A stretch of 64,000 bases of DNA from Planctomycetota bacterium (GCA_021776735.1 JAJFFH010000050.1:124001-188000), one strand, 5' to 3'; numbered from the stretch's first letter, positions 50,254 to 58,687 are shown. Translations and numbers: made by a program. The notes: generated from the sequence alone by a model not told the origin.

Positions 50254-52076
50254 CACCGGACGCCAACGAGCTGCTGGCGCACGCCGGGTTCCTCCGTCTG
50301 CTCGTCCGCCGGCTCGTCCGAAACGAGGCGGACGCGGACGATGTGATTCAGGCGACATGGCTTGCGGCCCTGGCGCACCCGCCGCCGGAGCGCCGCGCGG
50401 GCCTGCGGGCATGGCTCGCGACCGTGGCTCGCAACCTTGTACGCCGGAGGCATCGCGATACGGCCCGCCGCCAACGCCGAGAGATCCAGGCAGCGCGTCC
50501 GGAAGCCATGCCGTCGACCGCGCAGACCGTCTCCGAGCTCTCGGTCCACCGCTCCCTGGTCGAGAGCGTCCTGGCCCTGGCGGAACCCTACCGCACGACC
50601 GTGGTTCTCCGTTTTTTGCACGAGCGCACACCACAGGAGATTGCCCGCTCCTTTGATGTGCCCGTCGCCACGATCCGAACCCGACTCCATCGCGCGCTCG
50701 CCATGCTGCGGGCGAGACTGGACGAACGCGAACGCGATTGGCGAACCGTCGTCACGCCCTGGCTTGCCACATCGAGCGGATGGGCTGGCGGTGCCATCGT
50801 CGCTGCCGCGATCACGGTGACGGCGATGGTCATGTTCCTTCGATTCGGCAATCACGACGCCGTTCCAGCCTCGAGGGCCGCGCACACGCATCGCGCGACG
50901 GTCAAGGGAACCACGACTCCGCCGGCTTCGCCCCCGACGCGAGAACCGAGCCCGACCCCGCGCGACCCGACGCCCGCGGCAACGGCGCTGCGCCCAGTCA
51001 AAGACGATAAGGCGCTCCGTCTCGGCGGTCTCTCGCCGACCGGTACGATCGAGGGAATCGTCGTCCAAGAGATCCGCAGGAAGAAGCGACCCGTATCGGA
51101 CGGGACCGCCTATCTTCTTGCCTACGACAACTGGCACTCGCTCCCGGTTGCCTGGCACGAAACCGCGCGAACGACACCGGTCAACGCGAGCGGCAAGTTC
51201 GCGTTCGGTCCCCTGGCCGCCGGCGCGTACGCCGTGGGTGTACGTTGGCGCGGGGTGTTTCGCGAAGCCAGCGTGGTCGTCGAACGTCGGCGGGCGACGA
51301 AGCGAGTGGTCATCGCGTACGGGAGCGCTACGATTCGCGGGCGCGTGCTCGACGAACTCGGCCGCGGCGTGAGCGAACGGTTGGTATCGGTATCCAATGC
51401 GGCGAATCCGCTCGGTCAATACATCGGATGGGCCCGCACCAGCGCGGACGGTTCGTTCGTGAGCCGGGGCTGGTCCGGCGGATCCCATTGGGTGACCGCG
51501 CCGCGCGCGCCCCGCAGCACCGGCGCGGCGCGCTCCGTGACCGTGGCGGCCGGGGGCGAAGTATCGATCGACCTGGGCACGGTGCGCCCTCTGCCACGCT
51601 GGTCCGGGACCGTCCGCACGCCGTCGGGAGCCCCGGCGCAAGGTCCAGGGCGAATACAAATCATGCCGCTACGCTCCCAGGGCTATGCGTTCGTGCCCTT
51701 CGATCGTCACGGTCATTTCTCCGCTCCGGTGGCCCCGGGCCGGTACCGCGTCGTCGTGCACTTGCCGGGTGTGCGCTTCGCGACCGCATCCGCCGTCACC
51801 GTTCCCGAGACGGACCTGACGCACGACGTAAAACTGCCCGGCCATACAGTGCGCGGAACGGCGTCCGGCGCGCAACGAGCACACTTGTCCCGCACCGATG
51901 GCAGCGAGCAGTACAAGTTCGGGTCGGTTGCAGCGGTCGAAGGACGCTTTCGGTTCGATGGCGTGTCCCCCGGCCTCTACCGCATCCGCGCGGGCCGGAT
52001 CACGGCCACGATCGAGGTTCGCAAGGCCGACATCGAAATCGGATCCCTCAGCGACGCAGCTGCACGACGGCGATAG
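50250..52076 (+). CDS. ECF-type sigma factor fused to a membrane helix and carboxypeptidase-regulatory repeats
   Basis: The product is 608 aa from TTG 50250, overlapping the peptidase stop (TTGA). Residues 9-70 are sigma region 2 (EADADDVIQATWLAALAHPP). Residues 108-156 are region 4 (LALAEPYRTTVVLRFLHERT, then PQEIARSFDVPVATIRTRLH). One transmembrane helix follows at about 178-197 (GGAIVAAAITVTAMVMFL), then a Pro/Thr-rich linker and three CarboxypepD_reg-like domains (TIRGRVLDELGRGVSERLVS, SGTVRTPSGAPAQGPGRIQI). The architecture is the same as that of the 42469-45276 protein. No anti-sigma factor is encoded nearby, so the tethered domain may control it. Confidence 0.87.
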   Translation: MTPDANELLAHAGFLRLLVRRLVRNEADADDVIQATWLAALAHPPPERRAGLRAWLATVARNLVRRRHRDTARRQRREIQAARPEAMPSTAQTVSELSVHRSLVESVLALAEPYRTTVVLRFLHERTPQEIARSFDVPVATIRTRLHRALAMLRARLDERERDWRTVVTPWLATSSGWAGGAIVAAAITVTAMVMFLRFGNHDAVPASRAAHTHRATVKGTTTPPASPPTREPSPTPRDPTPAATALRPVKDDKALRLGGLSPTGTIEGIVVQEIRRKKRPVSDGTAYLLAYDNWHSLPVAWHETARTTPVNASGKFAFGPLAAGAYAVGVRWRGVFREASVVVERRRATKRVVIAYGSATIRGRVLDELGRGVSERLVSVSNAANPLGQYIGWARTSADGSFVSRGWSGGSHWVTAPRAPRSTGAARSVTVAAGGEVSIDLGTVRPLPRWSGTVRTPSGAPAQGPGRIQIMPLRSQGYAFVPFDRHGHFSAPVAPGRYRVVVHLPGVRFATASAVTVPETDLTHDVKLPGHTVRGTASGAQRAHLSRTDGSEQYKFGSVAAVEGRFRFDGVSPGLYRIRAGRITATIEVRKADIEIGSLSDAAARRR

Positions 52077-52090
52077 TTTTTGACATCCAG

Positions 52091-52113
52091 GACATCGCCG
52101 TCCGTTTGCTCTC
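52091..52113 (+). repeat. Dispersed motif copy, intergenic (TTTGCTCTC tail form)
   Basis: GACATCGCCGTCCGTTTGCT, then CTC. Just upstream, GACGGCGAT (52066-52074) across the stop of the sigma gene is its partial reverse complement, so the two could form a hairpin. Confidence 0.85.
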
Positions 52114-52150
52114 GCCCGATTCTCGCCGCGCCAAAGGCTATGATCAGGCC

Positions 52151-53482
52151 ATGCGCCTGACCCGTTTCGCCTCCTTCGTTGTTCTGCTCGCCGCTTGCGG
52201 CACGGGCGGTCCGAGACAAACCGATCCCGTCACCGGTGAGACGTACCGCTCTCCGGTCGGCAACGACTTTGCGTCGCAGGACCGTTGGATTCGTGACAGC
52301 CGGATTACCGAGCTGCGTATCGCGCAGGACGGGGGCGTCTTGCCGGAACCCGGGATCACGGCCGCGTGCGACGCGGTTTTTTCGCAGATCGTCGCGACGC
52401 TGCCGCCGCAGCACCGGCGCGGATTTTCGTACACCCTCGTGCTCGCGGCGTCGCCGCAGGTCAACGCGTACACCTACGGTGGCGGGCGCGTGCACTGTTT
52501 CTTGGGGGCCGTCGCGGCTTGCGAGGACGCGTCGGAGTTTGCGGGGTTGGTGGCGCACGAGATCGGCCACATCAGCCACGACCACTTCGGCCAGCGGGCG
52601 GGTCGTGCCCGGCGCGCGCGGTCGATTCTCGGGCTCGGCGGACTGCTCGGGCGCCCCGGGCGTGCGATCGGCGGGCTGCTTGGCGGCTGGGCCGCCGGGA
52701 TCAAACTGCAGCGGTACTCGCGCGTGCAGGAAAAAGAGGCCGACGAGCGCGCGGTCGAATACACGAGTGCGGCGGCGTTTGATCCCGACGGGCTGGCGCG
52801 CTGGTTCGCCCGGCTGGAACAGCAGGGACGCGCGCGCGGGGTCTCGCTGTTTGCGAGCCACCCGACGCACAAGAACCGTGTCAGGGAAATCCGCGCGGCC
52901 ATCGCCCGGCGTCAAGAAAACGTAGGCACCACGTCGCGCACAGTGCGCGACGTGCGCGACACCGACGGTTTTCGGCGGGCGCGCGACCGGGCGCGGGCCA
53001 TCCTTCCGTACTACGTCGGCCTCGAAACCGCGCTGGCGGGCACCGAGCCGGCACCCGTGATCAAGGCTTGCGACAAGGGCATGGCCGCCCTGCCAAACCA
53101 CGGCACGTTTTACTTTTGGAAGGGCCTGCTGCTCGCCGCGCAAGACGACAGGAAACAGCGCGCCGTTGCCGTGCCCTTGTTGCGCCGAGCCGCCCTTCTC
53201 GACGACGCGAACTTCACGGTGCACCTGATCCGCTCCATGACCGAGTTGGCCGCGGGCCAGTTTCCGCAAGCCGAACAGGCCGCCACGAGAGTGATCGAAT
53301 TGGTCCCGTTTTTTCCAAACCCGCACTTCATCCGCGGCGTCGCCCGCTTTGCCTTGGACCGCAAACAAGAAGCGTTTGGCGACTTCGACGCGACCCTGGA
53401 ACGTCTCCCCCAAGACCAGCGCGCCGAGACCGTCAAAAAAATCCGCGAGTTCGCGCCGGAGTACCGCAAGGACGATGCGTAG
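52151..53482 (+). CDS. M48-family metalloprotease lipoprotein with TPR tail
   Basis: The product is 443 aa, from ATG 52151. MRLTRFASFVVLLAACGTGG is a lipoprotein signal. The zinc site is HEIGH (136-140, in LVAHEIGHISHDHFGQRAG), with a third ligand in VQEKEADERAVEYTSAAAFD. HPTHKNRVREI is typical of periplasmic M48 (BepA/YfgC-like). The C-terminal 170 residues are TPR-like (GMAALPNHGTFYFWKGLLLA, PHFIRGVARFALDRKQEAFG). BepA-type enzymes degrade or chaperone misassembled envelope proteins; this role is inferred. Confidence 0.9.
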   Translation: MRLTRFASFVVLLAACGTGGPRQTDPVTGETYRSPVGNDFASQDRWIRDSRITELRIAQDGGVLPEPGITAACDAVFSQIVATLPPQHRRGFSYTLVLAASPQVNAYTYGGGRVHCFLGAVAACEDASEFAGLVAHEIGHISHDHFGQRAGRARRARSILGLGGLLGRPGRAIGGLLGGWAAGIKLQRYSRVQEKEADERAVEYTSAAAFDPDGLARWFARLEQQGRARGVSLFASHPTHKNRVREIRAAIARRQENVGTTSRTVRDVRDTDGFRRARDRARAILPYYVGLETALAGTEPAPVIKACDKGMAALPNHGTFYFWKGLLLAAQDDRKQRAVAVPLLRRAALLDDANFTVHLIRSMTELAAGQFPQAEQAATRVIELVPFFPNPHFIRGVARFALDRKQEAFGDFDATLERLPQDQRAETVKKIREFAPEYRKDDA

Positions 53483-53485
53483 GGG

Positions 53486-54124
53486 TTACTCGTCCGAGCC
53501 GCGGTGGGCCGTGGCGTCGTCGTCGATCCAGTCTTCTTCTTCGTACGACATGCCGTTACGGCCCGGGACCTTGCGCGTCGGGCCCGGCGAGTAGAGCGTG
53601 CAGCTCTTCGGGCCGTAGCAAAACGTCTCGCGCCGGTATCGCTTTTTCGACTGGTCCCACTGGTCGAGGGTCATTTCGACCGGCATCTCGCAGCCCCACG
53701 TGCACGTCGAGCACTGCGTCGAGTACGTTCGCGCCGCGAGTCGCCGGTGACCACGCGCGCGGTACACCTCGAGGGCCGGCGGCACGGCGCAAAACGGCGG
53801 CGACGCGGTGCTCCCCTCCGCCTCGCGTGGCGCCCGCTTCAGGCCGCTGATCTTGTACAAATCGGCCGTCTCCAACCGCGGGTCGGGGACGGGCACACCT
53901 TTCCCCGACACCTGGTCGCCGATCTGGAATCCGTGCTTGGCCTGCGCGCCCTTGCCGATGGCGACAACGAACTCGCGCGCCTCGTCCTCGAGCGCTCCGG
54001 CGACACGCAGGACGAACCCTAGGTAGTTGTGCACCCTTTGGTCAAAACTCCGCAAGAGCCGAATGCGCGGCTGGACCGACCGGATCTGGCCCTGCCAGGC
54101 GAGCTTGGCAATCTGACGGCTCAT
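53486..54124 (-). CDS. Conserved uncharacterised protein with OB-like and Cys-rich segments
   Basis: The product is 212 aa, from ATG 54124. MSRQIAKLAWQGQIRSVQPR opens a beta-barrel-like region (RIRLLRSFDQRVHNYLGFVL, EFVVAIGKGAQAKHGFQIGD, then QVSGKGVPVPDPRLETADLY). The second half has a cysteine cluster (TYSTQCSTCTWGCEMPVEMT) and an acidic tail. The sequence matches my recollection of a widely distributed uncharacterised family, which I cannot check here. Four closely spaced Cys suggest metal binding. Confidence 0.7.
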   Translation of the reverse strand: MSRQIAKLAWQGQIRSVQPRIRLLRSFDQRVHNYLGFVLRVAGALEDEAREFVVAIGKGAQAKHGFQIGDQVSGKGVPVPDPRLETADLYKISGLKRAPREAEGSTASPPFCAVPPALEVYRARGHRRLAARTYSTQCSTCTWGCEMPVEMTLDQWDQSKKRYRRETFCYGPKSCTLYSPGPTRKVPGRNGMSYEEEDWIDDDATAHRGSDE

Positions 54125-54346
54125 GGAGAGGCCTGATCCTAGCTCAGGGGCGACTTCAACGCGGTGATCTCGTCTGAACAGGCGATCGACGTTGAACAGC
54201 TACTCCAGGTTCGATCGCCTTCCGCCGCGCAGGGCCGCGTTGGCTCAGCGCGCGTGGACTTGATGGCTCGATGCGTCGTGCGGATTCTGGCACGGCAAAA
54301 CGGACCCGGCGTCGGATCCGGCGGCGCCTTTCTCAGCCCGCGTCGG

Positions 54347-54368
54347 ATATCGCCGTCCGTTTGCTCTG
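54347..54368 (+). repeat. Dispersed motif copy, intergenic (TTTGCTCT tail form)
   Basis: ATATCGCCGTCCGTTTGCTC plus TG lies in the 341-base spacer 54125-54465 upstream of the AbiE pair; most of that spacer is otherwise unremarkable. Confidence 0.8.
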
Positions 54369-54431
54369 GTCCCTGGAGTTTGGACCTTTGGAGTTTCGGG
54401 ACGGAACCGACGAGGTTTCGGATCGATGTGC

Positions 54432-54462
54432 TTGCCATTTATATACTTCAGGTTAATATAAT
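54432..54462 (+). promoter_or_regulatory. Sigma-70-like promoter of the AbiE pair
   Basis: TTGCCA (54432-54437) and a consensus TATAAT (54457-54462) are 19 bases apart in a locally AT-rich patch (54439-54463), just before the GTG at 54466. If this is the true promoter the transcript is nearly leaderless. Confidence 0.5.
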
Positions 54463-54465
54463 TGC

Positions 54466-55065
54466 GTGATTGAAGCCGTCATGAAGCCGAATTGGGATGA
54501 CCTGTACCGGATTGCGGCGGCGCACGAGGGTCACTTCACAACTGCCCAGGCGGCTGAGGCAGGCTACTCTCCGCAACTTCTCGCCAAGCATCTCAAGAGC
54601 GGGAGGATCCGGCGAGTCCGTCGGAGCGTCTACCGGATCGTTCACTACCCGGGCGGCGAACACGAGGATCTGACTGTCTTGTGGCTTTGGAGCGGGCGAA
54701 CCGCCGTGTTCAGCCACGAGACGGCGCTCGCTCTTCACGATCTCTCCGACGTGCTGCCGGCGCGGATCCACATGACGCTCCCGGTCTCCCGAAAGCACCG
54801 CCGGGCGCGCGTGCCGCGGGGACTTGTCCTGACGTACGCGAACCTCGACCCGAGCGAGCAGACCTGGGTCGGCCCGGTTCCGGTCACGAGCGTTCGCCAC
54901 ACGCTGATTGACTGCGCGCGTGCAAGCGTGGCGCCCGAGTTCGTACGCGATGCGTTCGAGGAGGCAGTGGCGCGCGGCCTCCTCGCCCGCGATGCCGTGC
55001 CTGAGGTAACCGAATACCTGACCGTCTACTTTGGCCCGTCGCGCAGTCCGACCGAGCGCATATGA
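54466..55065 (+). CDS. abiEi: AbiEi-type antitoxin/transcriptional regulator
   Basis: The product is 199 aa from GTG 54466; an alternative ATG is at 54481. The N-terminal winged helix (LYRIAAAHEGHFTTAQAAEA, then GYSPQLLAKHLKSGRIRRVR and YRIVHYP) is the AbiEi_4 domain. The C-terminal antitoxin domain (LALHDLSDVLPARIHMTLPV, VPVTSVRHTLIDCARASVAP) follows. In the type IV toxin-antitoxin system it represses its own promoter and blocks AbiEii by an indirect route. ATGA overlap joins it to the toxin. Confidence 0.88.
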   Translation: MIEAVMKPNWDDLYRIAAAHEGHFTTAQAAEAGYSPQLLAKHLKSGRIRRVRRSVYRIVHYPGGEHEDLTVLWLWSGRTAVFSHETALALHDLSDVLPARIHMTLPVSRKHRRARVPRGLVLTYANLDPSEQTWVGPVPVTSVRHTLIDCARASVAPEFVRDAFEEAVARGLLARDAVPEVTEYLTVYFGPSRSPTERI

Positions 55066-55985
55066 ATTGGCGCAGGTACCAGTCGGCCGGTTCATTCAAG
55101 CAAGCCCTGGAACAGCGCCTGCGCGACCAGGCGATCGGGGATGGCGTCGAGCTGGCCCGCGTCCGTCAACTCCTGGTCTTCGACCGTTTTCTTGCGCGCG
55201 TTGTCGCGAGCCTCGGCGACCGGATGGTGCTCAAGGGAGGGCTGGTGGTCGAACTCCGACTCGCACGGGCCCGCACGACGAAGGACATCGACCTGCAACT
55301 CGACGACGCACCGCACGACGTTCTGGCAAGACTCCAGGAGGTGGGGCGGCTGGACCTCGGCGATTTCCTCCGCTTCGAGGTCCAGGATGATCCGCGTCAC
55401 CCTGAGATCGAGGCCGAGGGGATGCTCTATCAAGGGCGGCGCTATCGAGCACGCGCAATGCTCGCGGGCAAGATCTACGGTTCGTCTTTCGGAGTCGACG
55501 TGGTCTTCGCAGAGCCGATGACCGGCCACGTCGAGGAGATCGGCGGCAGCAAGCTGCTTGAGTTCGCCGGTGTGTCGCCGTCGACCTTCCGCATCTACCC
55601 GCTCGAAACCCACATCGCCGAGAAGCTCCACGCGTACACGATGCCCCGAAAGCGCCCGAACTCGCGCGTGAAAGATCTGCCGGACATGGCCCTTTTGGCC
55701 ACGGTGCGCGCCCTGGACGCCGCCGAACTCCGATCGGCCTATGAACACACGTTTCAGGCCCGCGGCACGCACTCGATCCCAAGGGCGCTTCCGCATCCGC
55801 CGGTTGAATGGGGCCCGGTTTACGAACGAATGGTCATGACCGACGACCTCGCATGGCGCACGCTCGACGAACTCTTCTCCGCGGTGGCGACGTTCCTCGA
55901 TCCACTGCTTGCCGGGAGCGAAGGGCGCTGGGATCCGGAGCGATGGTGTTGGATAGGCACCGAACTGGCGACCGCAGCAGGATAG
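55062..55985 (+). CDS. abiEii: AbiEii-type nucleotidyltransferase toxin
   Basis: The product is 307 aa, from ATG 55062. The nucleotidyltransferase signature MVLKGGLVVELRLARARTTK, then DIDLQL, gives KGG at 58-60 and the two metal-binding Asp residues D75 and D77. IYPLETHIAEKLHAYTMPRK and RVKDLPDMALLA are the C-terminal AbiEii motifs. Family toxins modify tRNA or other targets and abort phage infection. The pair sits at the edge of the accessory region that ends at the tmRNA gene. Confidence 0.9.
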   Translation: MNWRRYQSAGSFKQALEQRLRDQAIGDGVELARVRQLLVFDRFLARVVASLGDRMVLKGGLVVELRLARARTTKDIDLQLDDAPHDVLARLQEVGRLDLGDFLRFEVQDDPRHPEIEAEGMLYQGRRYRARAMLAGKIYGSSFGVDVVFAEPMTGHVEEIGGSKLLEFAGVSPSTFRIYPLETHIAEKLHAYTMPRKRPNSRVKDLPDMALLATVRALDAAELRSAYEHTFQARGTHSIPRALPHPPVEWGPVYERMVMTDDLAWRTLDELFSAVATFLDPLLAGSEGRWDPERWCWIGTELATAAG

Positions 55986-56016
55986 AACCGCCAACGTTTG
56001 TGACGATTTGCTGGTA

Positions 56017-56292
56017 GACAGGCGCGCCGCGAAGGGCATCGGCACTACAACCGGAACCGGCGCGATCCGGACCGGCAGGCGATCTACAACGCGGCACGGT
56101 GGAAGCGTGTTCGGGCGCTGAACATCGCTGCCGATCCGCTATGCAAGGTCTGCGAGCGGGAGGGGCGGACGACGCCGGCCGTGCAAGGTGCACCACGTCG
56201 TGTAGGTGCGGGAGGCTCCGGAGCGGGCCCACGAGATGGCTAACTTGATGAGCGTTTGCGCGGCTTGCCACGTCCGGATCGAGGGCCGGTGA
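56017..56292 (+). pseudogene. HNH endonuclease, degenerate copy
   Basis: The frame reads RREGHRHYNRNRRDPDRQAI, WKRVRALNIAADPLCKVCER, then a one-base insertion near 56191, then VHHVV and a TAG where the intact copy has Lys. It resumes with MANLMSVCAACHVRIEGR and a stop at 56290. It is an old duplicate of the intact gene at 59566-59904 (same order, about 80 percent nucleotide identity by eye). Confidence 0.85.
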
Positions 56293-56500
56293 CTGAGCGT
56301 TTGTGCCCCCACGAAAAAACGAGTAGCCTCGCGGCCACCCGGCTGGGTGCTCGATAGTCGAAGAGGAGCCTACGCACGCTCCGGCGCCACACGAACGCGG
56401 CCGCGCCGAGGCCCACGAGCGCGAGCGTGCCCGGCTCTTCGACGGGGCCCCCCGGCTGCTGCCGATGGAACCTTACGCGGTGAGAGGCGGGGCGCGTCAC
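56240..56500 (-). pseudogene. PEP-CTERM tail fragment
   Basis: The reverse frame contains VEEPGTLALVGLGAAAFVWR followed by RSVRRLLFDYR, a PEP-CTERM-like motif (EPGTLALVGLG, then an Arg cluster) without any upstream export-substrate body. It overlaps the end of the HNH remnant. It is a stray fragment, not a gene. Confidence 0.4.
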
Positions 56501-56518
56501 GGTCCGGGCGCCGGTTCC

Positions 56519-57067
56519 TTATCGGACCCAAACTGTGAAGACAAGGCCGTCGACGAACCCGAACTGGATTCTGCGCGTGCGTCCTTCTTGATCCTTGAAC
56601 CGGTACGTGAACGAAGGGTGGCCGGACACGATCGAGGTGCTGTTCGGTCGGCCGAACTTCTCGATGACGCGCGTGACCCGCCACAGCATGAACTTTGCCT
56701 TGACGTCGGGCAGCTGGCGAGGGATTTCGCGGGCCAGGACTTCTGGGTATTGAGCGCCTTCCATCAATCGTTCGGGCTCGGCGATGAATGATCTGATCGG
56801 GAGGCTGCGTGCGTGCTTGGGACGCGCGAGCGTCTCGTGCCTTGGCGTGCCGCCTCGAGTCTGCTCGGATTGCGCAGTTCCCGTCACCGTTGCAGAGTGC
56901 TGAGCCAGGGTACGCACGGACGCATGCAGCTGGGCGATCGCCCTCTCTAGTCCGTCGAGGCGAAGAGGGGTGGCGCGTACCGGTGACGCGCCGGACTGGG
57001 TGCCGAACGCGGTGGCGATCAGGGCGCCGACGGCAACGCCTCCAAGGCCAGTCAGGAAGGAGTTCAT
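56519..57067 (-). CDS. Hypothetical membrane-anchored protein
   Basis: The product is 182 aa, from ATG 57067. The N-terminus MNSFLTGLGGVAVGALIATA is a membrane or signal helix. A Ser/Thr/His-rich linker follows, then a folded domain (EVLAREIPRQLPDVKAKFML, FTYRFKDQEGRTRRIQFGFV) with the look of a small BamE/SmpA-type alpha-beta unit (KFGRPNSTSIVSGHPSFTYR). The function is unknown. Confidence 0.6.
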   Translation of the reverse strand: MNSFLTGLGGVAVGALIATAFGTQSGASPVRATPLRLDGLERAIAQLHASVRTLAQHSATVTGTAQSEQTRGGTPRHETLARPKHARSLPIRSFIAEPERLMEGAQYPEVLAREIPRQLPDVKAKFMLWRVTRVIEKFGRPNSTSIVSGHPSFTYRFKDQEGRTRRIQFGFVDGLVFTVWVR

Positions 57068-57137
57068 GCCTGGCAGCGTAACTTCGCTCGAATCGACCGG
57101 CACGGCCTGTCTACGAATCCCGGTGGCCTCCCGTGCC

Positions 57138-57165
57138 GGGACGATCGGGACGATGTCGGGACGAT
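57138..57165 (+). repeat. Three GGGACGAT motifs near the left att copy
   Basis: GGGACGAT occurs at 57138, 57147 and 57158. Similar clusters lie near the tmRNA end (62330-62433). They are candidates for integrase arm-type sites. Confidence 0.5.
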
Positions 57166-57331
57166 TCGATTCGGCAGTATCGTCGCGTCGCGTGCTTTGT
57201 CACGGCGAACGAAAGGGCGAGGTTCCCCGTGGAACGCCCGGGCCTTGCGGTCGGCCTCGTTTTTTGGCCCCCGAGGGGTTGTCCGGACCTGTCCTTCGGT
57301 TGTCCCTCCGTGACCGGGCACCAAAGAGAAA

Positions 57332-57370
57332 ACCCCGATGGACAGCGGAAGGTCCGCCATTCATCGGGGT
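57332..57370 (-). terminator. Intrinsic terminator copy beyond the duplicated tmRNA 3' end
   Basis: ACCCCGATG (57332-57340) pairs with CATCGGGGT (57362-57370), with an inner GCGGA/TCCGC stem and TTTTCTCTTT following on the minus strand. The element at 62594-62632 is its counterpart. Confidence 0.75.
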
Positions 57371-57376
57371 CAGCTG

Positions 57377-57404
57377 TGGTGGAGGCGCCGGGAATCGAAC
57401 CCGG
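57377..57404 (-). repeat. att site: 28-bp copy of the tmRNA 3' end
   Basis: TGGTGGAGGCGCCGGGAATC plus GAACCCGG is identical to 62639-62666, the 3' end of ssrA (including CCA and the T-arm). No tmRNA body follows; instead the truncated integrase lies next to it. This is the expected remnant of integration at ssrA. Confidence 0.85.
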
Positions 57405-57419
57405 AGACTATCCGTTCTA

Positions 57420-57893
57420 TCAGCGGGTTTTGGAGCCCCGTCCGCGTTTTGTACCCCCGTGTGTACCCCGGGGTGCGGCAGCGAGCGCGTCCGCGGCAGC
57501 GAGCAGATCGACATCCTCGACATGCGCGTAGTGGTGCCGCATCGCGGTGCGACTCGCGCTCCACCCGAAGAGCTCGTCGACCACATGCGCCGGCACGCCC
57601 GCCTTCGCGATCAGCGTCGCCGCGCTGTGCCGGATCGAGTGGAAAGTGAAGGGCCGGTAGTGGTCGTCGCCATCGCGCTTCCATGCCGGCACCTCTTTGG
57701 TCGGCATCGTCTTGAGCACCTTCTTGATCCAGTAGTTGATCCGGCGCGGGTCCTCCCAACTCGAGCCGTTGGGCTGCACGAACACGAGGGCGTTCGGAAG
57801 AGCCCTGGCGCATCGGGCAGCAACGTACGCGCCGGGCTCCCCCACCAGGAATCCGATCTTGCGTGCACCCTCCTTTTCGTTGACCGGGCGCAC
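57420..57893 (-). pseudogene. Tyrosine integrase, C-terminal half only
   Basis: The frame has 157 codons. The box FHSIRHSAATLIAKAG holds H and R, LFGWSASRTAMRHHYAHVED holds a GW (in place of GH) and the Tyr, then the C-terminal tail. The SAM-like domain and the first catalytic Arg region are missing, and no frame continues upstream, so it is truncated. It ends 16 bases from the 28-bp tmRNA-derived att copy, the usual position of an ssrA-specific integrase. Confidence 0.75.
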
Positions 57894-58016
57894 GTGTTAC
57901 CCGGAACGAGTCGCACCAGTGGCAGCTCATCGCCTCCATGCCCGAAGAAGCCTTCGAGGGGTCGCGATGGTTGCTGATATCGTCAAATGGCAGCCACTAC
58001 CGGCAGGAGAACGCAC

Positions 58017-58523
58017 ATGGCACCCGACACGAGGAACCACGTCTTGCGAGCGATGCAGCGAGAGATCGGTCTGATCAAGCACATCGCCGCGCAGCTGACC
58101 GAGGGGGGATTGGAATACCGGCCGAGCCCGGCGCAACGCTCGACACTAGAGCTGTTGCGCTACCTTCCGGTCTGTGCAGTCCATGGCGTCCACAGCCTGG
58201 TCGCGGACGGCGGCGGCGCCGATCCGGCGGTCGCGGAGCTGAAACGTCGCGCGGCGCGCCTTACGCTCTCGGACTTTGCGGAAGCGATGGATGTTCAGGA
58301 GGCCGCCCTCGTTCGCGCGATGGGCCGCATTACCGACGCCAGGCTTGCGGCTCCGGCCGACCTGCCGTGGGGAGGAACGGGAACGATGCTCGACGTGCTG
58401 ATGGTGTTCGGTCCGCAATGCCTGTCGGCGTATCGAATGCAGCTGTTCTTGTACGCCAAGGCGGCGGGCAACCCGGCCCTCGACACCACCGACTGCTGGT
58501 TCGGTGCGACGGGCGGCGACTGA
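58017..58523 (+). CDS. DinB/DUF1569-like protein
   Basis: The product is 168 aa, from ATG 58017 with GGAGAA upstream. A four-helix pattern is visible (RAMQREIGLIKHIAAQLTEG, STLELLRYLPVCAVHGVHSL, FAEAMDVQEAALVRAMGRIT, LMVFGPQCLSAYRMQLFLYA). The DinB metal-binding histidines are only partly present (VHGVH). The rest is not diagnostic. It may be a diverged DinB. It is the first intact gene after the truncated integrase. Confidence 0.6.
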   Translation: MAPDTRNHVLRAMQREIGLIKHIAAQLTEGGLEYRPSPAQRSTLELLRYLPVCAVHGVHSLVADGGGADPAVAELKRRAARLTLSDFAEAMDVQEAALVRAMGRITDARLAAPADLPWGGTGTMLDVLMVFGPQCLSAYRMQLFLYAKAAGNPALDTTDCWFGATGGD

Positions 58524-58687
58524 GCATCCACGGCGCCACGAGGACGCCGTCGGCTTCGTGGGCGCCGCCAAAGCGCAGAAGTGCGCCAGGCTGTGTGGAC
58601 GACTCAAAAGGGTATTGCGCCGCTCGACCAGCCGCGCAACGTCTGGTTCTTTGGGCGGAGCCGGTGGCAGCGGATAAAGAGCTAGAC

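Noticed and set aside
51245..52150. Upstream extension of the M48 protease frame
   Set aside because: It runs out of frame through the sigma-fusion gene; the lipoprotein signal begins at 52151.
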